In this document: positions 1 to 4,826 of the stretch, in pieces
Position numbering within the stretch: position 1 is the stretch's first letter
Layout of the letters: every line of letters starts with the position of its first letter
The notes under the pieces: generated by a model
The model's database searches: none
The model's input: only the letters and a program-made list of their open reading frames with translations
Told to the model about the DNA's origin: nothing
Translations under genes and position numbers: made by a program
From: Gemmatimonadales bacterium
GTDB taxonomy: Bacteria; Gemmatimonadota; Gemmatimonadetes; Gemmatimonadales; GWC2-71-9
Direction of reading: 5' to 3'
DNA length: 9,062 nt
NCBI GenBank assembly: GCA_013812695.1
Contig: JACCSZ010000068.1
Location: forward strand, 1 to 9,062

Positions 1-1257
1 CCCCTGGGGCACGTACTCACCTTCGGTCACGACATCCACCCGCTCCGGCCCGATCTGCGCGGTGCCCGCGGGTCGGAGATCGGTCAGCGCGATCCCCTCC
101 AGTCCTAGCAGGTCACCGCGGGCCGGCGCGGCGATGTAGCCTTCCGACTGGTCGGACCCGCCACGCAGGATCAGGCCGGAGAACCGCCCGCTGTTGGGCA
201 AGTGCCGGATCCAGGCATACGCGACCGCGACCGTGATCGTCAGGCTCGCCCCGAGCACGATGAGCGCCTGCGTGACATCTCCGACCGACGGGGCTCCGCC
301 GATCAGCGCCAGGAGCACCGCCGCCGCCACCGCCGCCGCACCGAGCAAGCCGGCCGCACCGAATCCCGGCAGGACGAACACTTCGACGGCGATGGCCAGC
401 AGACCCAGTCCCAACAGGATCACTTCTTCCCAGCCCGCCAACCCGACCAGGAAGCTCGACCCGAAGAACAGGCCGAGCGAGGCGAGGCTGATGAGCCCTC
501 CGAGGCCGAATGCCCCGGTCTTGATCTCGATGACCAGTCCAAGCACGCCGAGCGAGAGCAGCAGGGGCGACACCAACGGGTTGGTCAGGAAGCGAACTAC
601 CTGCTCCGCCCAGTTGGGCTCGATGGTCACGACGCGCGCATTCGGCAGCCCGATGGCGCGGAGCAGTGCCGACTCGCTCCCGACCACCGCCTTGGCGTAT
701 CCCACGCGGAGTGCCTCATTGGTGCTGAGGGTGAGCAACCGGCCCGCATCGTTCACGCCCGGCACTTCGACCCGCTCGTCCACCATCGCCTCGGCGACGC
801 GGGGATCCAGTCCGCGCGCCTCCGCGAGCGCGCGGAACTCCCCCCGCATGGCCGAGATCATCTTCTCGGAGGCCTTCACGCCCCCGCCGTCGACGGGGGT
901 GGCCGCGCCGAGCACCGCACCCGGGCGCATGTAGATGCGCCGGGCCGACAGCGCGATCAGGGCGCCGGCGCTGTAGGCGCGCGGATTCACGTAGGCGTAG
1001 ACCGGGATGGTCGAACCACCGACCGCATCGGCGATGCGCTCGGCGGCATCGATCCGGCCGCCAGGGGTGTCGATGTCGAGGTAGACAGCGGAGGCGCCGG
1101 CAGCAGCGGCCTCGGTCAGCCCGCGGGCGACGTAGGGCGCGAGACCGTTCTCGACCACGCCGGAGATGGCGAGGCGGTAGACCAGTGGAGCTTGTGCCGG
1201 CGCGGAGTCCGGACCGTAGGCGAGCAGGGCGAGCGTCAACAGCAGCCGGCGGCGCAT
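1..1257 (-). CDS. nfeD: Long-form NfeD membrane serine protease (C-terminus cut by window edge)
   Basis: I read 419 codons without a stop from the ATG at 1257 to the left edge. Residues 1-23 look like a signal peptide (RRR, then a Leu-rich core, AQA cleavage site). Residues 25-210 are a ClpP-fold protease domain, with LDIDTPGG at 60-67 and the nucleophile motif YSAGA at 95-99, making Ser96 the likely nucleophile. Lys132 aligns by my reading with the dyad lysine of Pyrococcus PH1510 (Ser97/Lys138). About five hydrophobic helices follow (roughly 221-350), then the start of the soluble NfeDC OB-fold domain (370-419). Family members run about 430-460 residues, so only some 20-40 residues are missing. 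NfeD proteases work at the membrane, often with a stomatin/SPFH partner encoded next door, whose substrates they cleave. An AAGG ribosome site lies about 8 bases before the ATG. The gene starts 45 bp after the Spy-like gene. Confidence 0.93.
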   Translation of the reverse strand, partial: MRRRLLLTLALLAYGPDSAPAQAPLVYRLAISGVVENGLAPYVARGLTEAAAAGASAVYLDIDTPGGRIDAAERIADAVGGSTIPVYAYVNPRAYSAGALIALSARRIYMRPGAVLGAATPVDGGGVKASEKMISAMRGEFRALAEARGLDPRVAEAMVDERVEVPGVNDAGRLLTLSTNEALRVGYAKAVVGSESALLRAIGLPNARVVTIEPNWAEQVVRFLTNPLVSPLLLSLGVLGLVIEIKTGAFGLGGLISLASLGLFFGSSFLVGLAGWEEVILLGLGLLAIAVEVFVLPGFGAAGLLGAAAVAAAVLLALIGGAPSVGDVTQALIVLGASLTITVAVAYAWIRHLPNSGRFSGLILRGGSDQSEGYIAAPARGDLLGLEGIALTDLRPAGTAQIGPERVDVVTEGEYVPQG

Positions 1258-1302
1258 CGCGAAACCTTATCGGGAGATCCCCGAAATCTAGCCGGATGCG
1301 GC

Positions 1303-1800
1303 TCAGCGTTCCATTCGGCGCTCCGTAGCCCGCGGGCGGCCCCTGGATTGGCGGGCGCGATCGGCCAGCCGCTCCCGCAGCAGCATGACGCGCGCGCGCT
1401 GAAATGGATCGAGGAAGGCGGCGAGCTCGGCCTGCTCATCTCGGAAGCTTTCGGCGTACCGCACCCGCACGGCCATCAGCTCGTCCGTCATCCTGCCAAC
1501 GCTGTCTGGGGACGCGGCGACGCCCGGGCGCAGTTGCTCGCCGAGGGCCCCGCGCAGCACTCGTTGGCGAACCTCCAGATCCCGGCGCTGGGCGGCGTGG
1601 GAGCCGACGGTGGCGCGGAGCCGGCGCATCTGCTCGCTCGTGAGCTCCAAGTCGTCCCGAATGCGCTCCGCCACCCGCTCCCTCACGCGCCGCCGCAGCT
1701 CCTCCGCCCGCGGACGAACCGGGCCAGGCTCCTGGGCTGCCAACGACATGTCCGCCGACGTCAGCGCGAAAGCAAGGACGTATACGGCCGCGATTCGCAT
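1303..1800 (-). CDS. Secreted Spy/CpxP-like helical protein
   Basis: This 165-residue protein has a signal peptide (about 1-22, cleavage near SLAA/Q). Its mature part is Arg- and Glu-rich and almost wholly helical. It carries two LTxxQ-type motifs, L53-TSE-Q57 and L130-DPF-Q134, the spacing and context typical of the Spy/CpxP superfamily of periplasmic chaperones and stress sensors. Similarity is by motif and architecture, so a homologous function is inference. Its ATG shares one base with the anti-sigma stop codon (TAATG), with GGAGGG just upstream, which implies translational coupling. Its place after a sigma/anti-sigma pair suggests a periplasmic sensor or modulator of that pathway. It has no cysteines and no membrane segment after the signal peptide. 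Confidence 0.8.
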   Translation of the reverse strand: MRIAAVYVLAFALTSADMSLAAQEPGPVRPRAEELRRRVRERVAERIRDDLELTSEQMRRLRATVGSHAAQRRDLEVRQRVLRGALGEQLRPGVAASPDSVGRMTDELMAVRVRYAESFRDEQAELAAFLDPFQRARVMLLRERLADRARQSRGRPRATERRMER

Positions 1801-2408
1801 TATCCCTCCAATCCCGCCAGCACCGACTCCAGCTCGTCATCACCCGCCTCGTCCGGCCCCACGGTTTCCACATCCGCTTGCGCGAGCGGCTCGTCGAGAG
1901 CGCGCAGCATGGCATCGAGTTCGTCCACCGACAGGCTGTCGAGCTCGGGCATCGGCAGCTCCCATCGCTCCTGCGGGTTCGGGCGTGCCTGGGCCAAGGA
2001 GGAATCAGTCGGACGACGCGCCGGGCCGGGGGCCGCGGCAACCGGGCTGGACACCGCGAGAGGTTCCGTCGGAGCGGGGACCGACGAGGGTCGGTCGCCC
2101 TGTCCGGTCCACACGGCCAGCGCGACCGCGGCGGCGGCCGCGGCGATGCCGGCCCCAGCCCAGCCACGAGTGCGTGCGCGCTCGCGGCCCCGCTCGATGA
2201 CGACTCGCTCGAGGATGCGAGCCGCCATGATCGCGGGATCGGGCGACACCACCAGGGACGCCCCCAGCCGAGCCGCAGTGGAGAGGATGTTCCACTCCGC
2301 CAGGCAATCGGCGCAGGCATCCAGGTGTGCTGCCTCGTCAACCGTCCACCCGGAGCGTCCGAGCGCCACGTCGGGCATCCGGTCGGAGAGTCTCGCGCAA
2401 ACTGTCAT
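1800..2408 (-). CDS. Transmembrane zinc-finger anti-sigma factor
   Basis: A 202-residue single-pass membrane protein. The N-terminal cytoplasmic part has H28-x3-C32-x2-C35, the zinc-binding anti-sigma (ZAS) signature; Cys4 lies 24 residues before His28, close to the spacing of the fourth ligand in RsrA-type proteins. One hydrophobic Ala/Val-rich helix (83-101) follows an Arg-rich stretch, which predicts N-in/C-out topology. The outer part is a Pro/Ala linker (105-148) and an acidic tail (150-202) with two copies of a DEL[DE]xxLxxL[DE] motif. The ATG overlaps the sigma stop codon (ATGA), with AAGGAG about 8 bases upstream. It presumably binds the ECF sigma encoded just before it and holds it at the membrane until an envelope or redox signal. 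The signal is unknown. Confidence 0.88.
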   Translation of the reverse strand: MTVCARLSDRMPDVALGRSGWTVDEAAHLDACADCLAEWNILSTAARLGASLVVSPDPAIMAARILERVVIERGRERARTRGWAGAGIAAAAAAVALAVWTGQGDRPSSVPAPTEPLAVSSPVAAAPGPARRPTDSSLAQARPNPQERWELPMPELDSLSVDELDAMLRALDEPLAQADVETVGPDEAGDDELESVLAGLEG

Positions 2409-2953
2409 CGTACCAGCTCCTTCAGCCGCCGTACGGCATGGTGATAGTGCACGCGGGCCGCCCCGGGCGTCGTGCCGAGCGCTGCCGCGATTTCCTTGTA
2501 GTCGCTACCCTGCTGCGCGCGCCGCAGGAATACTTCCCGCTGCAGCCTGGGCAGTCCCGCCAACCCTTGCCGAACCCGCAGCTCGGTCTCGGCGGCCACC
2601 AGGTCGGCATGCGGGTCCGCGTGGTCCGGCAGGTCGCGGTCCTCGAGCGAGAGCATCCGGCGCCCTTTCCGCTTCCGGAAGTCATCCTTCAGCAAGTTGC
2701 CGCCGATGGTGAACAGCCAGCTCCGTATGGATCCCTCGGCACGCCAGCCCTCCAGCGCGCGGAACGCGCGAAAGAAGGTTTCCTGCACCAGATCGTCGAC
2801 ATCGCCCGCGGGCGCCCCGGAGCCGTACAGGAACCGGCCGACAGCCGCCGCATGGCGGCGGACGAGCTCGGTGGCCGCCCGTTCGTCGCCGTCCCGGTAG
2901 GCCACGGCCAATGTCGCGTCTGTTGGTGGGTCGGGCGTCGGGCGCTCGGTCAT
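2405..2953 (-). CDS. ECF-type RNA polymerase sigma factor
   Basis: The 182 residues match the usual ECF length and two-domain layout. Sigma region 2 spans about 27-97, with the DDLVQETFFRAF core at 53-64 and SWLFTI at 78-83. A short variable linker (98-122) follows, then sigma region 4 at about 124-181, whose helix-turn-helix starts at DYKEIAAALG (151-160). It would direct core RNA polymerase to its own regulon, often including its own operon. The start at 2953 fits family length, but the ribosome site before it is poor. It overlaps the anti-sigma gene by four bases and is divergent from the phosphodiesterase gene across 57 bp. I could not identify a convincing ECF-type (GGAAC-like) autoregulatory promoter in that gap. 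Confidence 0.95.
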   Translation of the reverse strand: MTERPTPDPPTDATLAVAYRDGDERAATELVRRHAAAVGRFLYGSGAPAGDVDDLVQETFFRAFRALEGWRAEGSIRSWLFTIGGNLLKDDFRKRKGRRMLSLEDRDLPDHADPHADLVAAETELRVRQGLAGLPRLQREVFLRRAQQGSDYKEIAAALGTTPGAARVHYHHAVRRLKELVR

Positions 2954-2973
2954 CCGGAGACGGGGGACGATGG

Positions 2974-3003
2974 TTGGACGGCTCCGTTAAGCGGAAGTAC
3001 TAT
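2974..3003 (+). promoter_or_regulatory. Candidate promoter for the phosphodiesterase gene, leaderless type
   Basis: A TTGGAC box (2974-2979) is followed by an 18-bp spacer and TACTAT (2998-3003), which fits the TANNNT extended pattern of a -10 element. Seven bases separate it from the ATG at 3011, so transcription would begin at or next to the start codon. No Shine-Dalgarno sequence precedes that ATG, in keeping with a leaderless message. The -35 match is only three of six, so this rests mainly on the -10 box and its spacing. Confidence 0.42.
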
Positions 3004-3010
3004 TGGGTCC

Positions 3011-3721
3011 ATGCCTCGACCACGGATCATCGCCCACCGGGGCGCGTCAGGATACGAGTACGAGAACTCCCGCGCCGCGTTCCGCCGCGCCGTCACGCTG
3101 GACGCGGACGGTGTCGAACTGGACGTGCACGCGACGCAGGATGGCGCGATCGTGGTCCACCATGACGCCGAGGTGCCCGGGTACGGACCGATCGCTCTGT
3201 TGACGCGCGACGAGCTCAGACAGGCGCGGATCGGCAACGGCGAGACGCTCCCCCTGCTCCAGGATGTGCTGGAGCTCGTGGGCGACTTCGACGTATGGGT
3301 GGAGGTGAAGGGGCTGCTGCCGGCGCAGCACGGCGCCCTCTTGGCGGTGCTGGATGCCGGGCCCTCGCCGGATCGCTACGCGGTGCACAGCCTCGATCAC
3401 CGGATCGTCCGGCGCCTGGGGGAGGAGAGGCCGGCCCTCCGCCGAGGTATCCTGCTGTCCGCCTATTTGGAGGATCCGGTGGCGGCGCTCCAGGCCGTGG
3501 GGGCCACGACTCTATGGCAGGAGTGGCAGCTCGTGGATCAGGAGCTGGTCGAGCGGGTGCATGAAGCCGGCGCGTGCATCATCGCCTGGACCGTGAACGA
3601 GATCGGCGATCTCGAGCGCCTCGTCAGGCTGGGCGTCGACGGCTTGTGCGGGAACTACCCGGATCGCATCCGTGTGGCGCTGGCCGCACGGGACAGCGCG
3701 GCGATCCGGGCCCTCGGCTGA
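3011..3721 (+). CDS. Glycerophosphodiester phosphodiesterase (GDPD family)
   Basis: A 236-residue single-domain enzyme, a normal size for cytoplasmic GDPDs of the UgpQ type. It hydrolyses glycerophosphodiesters to glycerol-3-phosphate and an alcohol, feeding lipid turnover and phosphate or carbon recovery. The expected active-site parts are present: HRG with catalytic His9-Arg10, Glu18-Asn19, the metal-binding ELD triad (Glu36, Asp38), second catalytic His51 in HHD, metal ligand Glu98 in VEVK, and the late WTVN motif at 193-196. There is no signal peptide, so it should act in the cytoplasm. The start is set by the HRG motif eight residues in. It is the only plus-strand gene here, divergent from the ECF sigma gene and convergent with the next gene at a distance of 3 bp. 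Confidence 0.95.
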   Translation: MPRPRIIAHRGASGYEYENSRAAFRRAVTLDADGVELDVHATQDGAIVVHHDAEVPGYGPIALLTRDELRQARIGNGETLPLLQDVLELVGDFDVWVEVKGLLPAQHGALLAVLDAGPSPDRYAVHSLDHRIVRRLGEERPALRRGILLSAYLEDPVAALQAVGATTLWQEWQLVDQELVERVHEAGACIIAWTVNEIGDLERLVRLGVDGLCGNYPDRIRVALAARDSAAIRALG

Positions 3722-3724
3722 ACC

Positions 3725-4030
3725 TCACATCGTGGTGGCGGCGGCCGGCTGCTCCTGCCGTGCTTCCGTCACCTGCCGGTCGAGCCGCGTGATCTCGGCC
3801 TCGAGCTCGTCGAGCCTTACGAGCAGGGCTTCTACCCGCCGCGGCTCGACGTCTCCGCCCCGCTCCCGCCGGTAGCACAGCATCCCGAGATCACGGGCGG
3901 TGTTGTCACGCTTCCGCCGCGTCCGCAGCAGCTCGATCTGCAGCTTGCCCTCGTCCAGTGCGGCCTGAGCCTTCTTGCCGAACGCCTCGAGCTCATGGTT
4001 GAGGCGATCGAACAGGGTCGACCTGGTCAT
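3725..4030 (-). CDS. Small coiled-coil protein of unknown function
   Basis: I do not recognise a characterised family. The 101-residue protein is charged and almost entirely helical: one long helix at about 4-53, a turn near RERGGD (55-60), and a second heptad-like helix at 62-93, which would fold as a helical hairpin or oligomeric coiled coil. One cysteine (Cys52) is present; there is no signal peptide or membrane segment. The start at 4030 is chosen over an upstream in-frame start at 4126 because GGAGGAAG lies directly before it, while the longer version would run through the terminator hairpin of the preceding operon. The codon before its stop is ATG. Its 3' end lies 3 bp from that of the phosphodiesterase gene, with no visible terminator between. 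Confidence 0.8.
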   Translation of the reverse strand: MTRSTLFDRLNHELEAFGKKAQAALDEGKLQIELLRTRRKRDNTARDLGMLCYRRERGGDVEPRRVEALLVRLDELEAEITRLDRQVTEARQEQPAAATTM

Positions 4031-4096
4031 CACTTCCTCCGGATCAGCGTGATAGGGCGCGCGGCGCTCCGCCCTGAAACATACACGCAGCAAACC

Positions 4097-4122
4097 GGGG
4101 GCATGGCAATCGCCACGCCCCC
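4097..4122 (-). terminator. Rho-independent-type terminator of rplU-rpmA
   Basis: An 11-bp stem with a 4-base loop begins 24 bases after the rpmA stop codon. The arms are GGGGGCGTGGC and GCCATGCCCCC when read on the minus strand, where the one non-Watson-Crick position is a G-U wobble. On the plus strand the same position is an A-C mismatch, so the hairpin is best formed by minus-strand RNA. The stem is followed by GGTTTG, a short U tract, so termination may be partial. The coiled-coil gene lies beyond it. Confidence 0.75.
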
Positions 4123-4146
4123 GCACCAGATCCTCGCGAGCCGCGG

Positions 4147-4419
4147 TTAGGACGCCACGGCCGCTGCAGCAGGGTACACCGAAACCTTCCGGCGATCCTT
4201 ATCCTTGAACTCGAACTTGACCACGCCGTCCACCAGCGCGAAGAGCGTGTCGTCGTTGGCGCGGCGAACATTCTTGCCCGGGTGGAACTTGGTGCCGCGC
4301 TGCCGGACCAGGATGTTTCCGGCGACCACCTGCTCCCCGCCGAAGCGCTTGATGCCGAGAAATTTGGGGTTGCTGGTCCGTCCGTTGCGGCTCGAACCTA
4401 CGCCCTTTTTGTGTGCCAT
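4147..4419 (-). CDS. rpmA: 50S ribosomal protein L27
   Basis: The 90-residue protein begins MAHKKGVGSSRNGRTSNP and carries the conserved LGIKRFGGE, GNILVRQRG and FHPGKNV segments, all diagnostic of bacterial L27, which sits near the peptidyl transferase centre and helps position tRNA. It has the short N-terminus with no Firmicutes-type cleaved leader. The C-terminus (83-90) is a simple Ala-rich tail. It starts 7 bases after the rplU stop, and that TGA forms part of its own TGAGGA ribosome site, so the two are tightly coupled. The GTPase gene obg/cgtA, often found after rpmA, is not here: a terminator and an unrelated gene follow. Confidence 0.98.
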   Translation of the reverse strand: MAHKKGVGSSRNGRTSNPKFLGIKRFGGEQVVAGNILVRQRGTKFHPGKNVRRANDDTLFALVDGVVKFEFKDKDRRKVSVYPAAAAVAS

Positions 4420-4426
4420 GTCTTCC

Positions 4427-4741
4427 TCAACCGAGCGCGAGGTCGGTAATGCGGACCTCGGTGTATTTCTGCCGATGCCCCGTCTTGCGGCGGTAATTTT
4501 TCCGCCGCTTGAACTTGAACACGTAGATCTTGGGCTCCTTGCCCTGTTTCACGATCTCCGCCTCCACCCGCGCGCCGGACACCAGCGGCGTACCCGCGCG
4601 GATGGTCTGGCCATCGGACGAGAGGAGCACCTCGTCGAACACAACCTTCGACCCCGCCTCCGCCGTCATCAGCGGAAGTCGAATGGTCTTGCCCTTCTCG
4701 GCCCGAAACTGCTTGCCCGAGGCCCGGAAAATTGCGTACAT
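4427..4741 (-). CDS. rplU: 50S ribosomal protein L21
   Basis: The 104 residues begin MYAIFRASGKQFRAEKG and end with the conserved FKRRKNYRRKTGHRQKYTEV block (about 75-95) characteristic of L21, a 23S rRNA-binding protein of the large subunit. I chose the ATG at 4741: an in-frame TTG at 4783 would add 14 residues not found in L21, and it overlaps the predicted -10 box. No clear Shine-Dalgarno sequence precedes the ATG, which is unusual for a ribosomal protein gene. It leads the rplU-rpmA pair and lies 85 bp after the ribonuclease gene, an order seen in many bacteria. Confidence 0.98.
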   Translation of the reverse strand: MYAIFRASGKQFRAEKGKTIRLPLMTAEAGSKVVFDEVLLSSDGQTIRAGTPLVSGARVEAEIVKQGKEPKIYVFKFKRRKNYRRKTGHRQKYTEVRITDLALG

Positions 4742-4782
4742 GGCGTGCCCGTGTGCTGGGTGAGCGTCCAATTCAGCCCGCA

Positions 4783-4811
4783 AACTTAGACGGAGTCTGC
4801 GGTTGGGGCAA
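4783..4811 (-). promoter_or_regulatory. Candidate sigma-70-type promoter for rplU-rpmA
   Basis: On the minus strand TTGCCC (4806-4811) and TAAGTT (4783-4788) are separated by exactly 17 bp. The predicted transcription start near 4776 would give a leader of about 35 bases before the rplU ATG. The -35 match is four of six and the -10 is weak (three of six, TANNNT type). The site lies wholly in the gap after the ribonuclease gene, so the ribosomal pair could be expressed independently of it. Confidence 0.45.
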
Positions 4812-4826
4812 GGGTCGTCCGCTGCC

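Noticed and set aside
1267..1279. Short inverted repeat CGGGAGATCCCCG between the Spy-like and NfeD genes
   Set aside because: Only four base pairs in the stem and no U tract; too weak to call a terminator or operator.
202..2712. An 836-codon open frame on the plus strand opposite the sigma/anti-sigma/Spy/NfeD genes
   Set aside because: It is antisense to four genes with clear family motifs, is rich in Arg, Gln and Gly as expected from reading GC-rich codons backwards, and shows no domain. It is a by-product of high GC.
4031..4126. A longer form of the coiled-coil protein starting at 4126
   Set aside because: The extra 32 residues are encoded through the rpmA terminator hairpin, and the strong ribosome site is placed for the start at 4030.
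4742..4783. An upstream in-frame TTG start for rplU at 4783
   Set aside because: It would add 14 residues absent from L21 proteins, and it lies inside the predicted -10 box.
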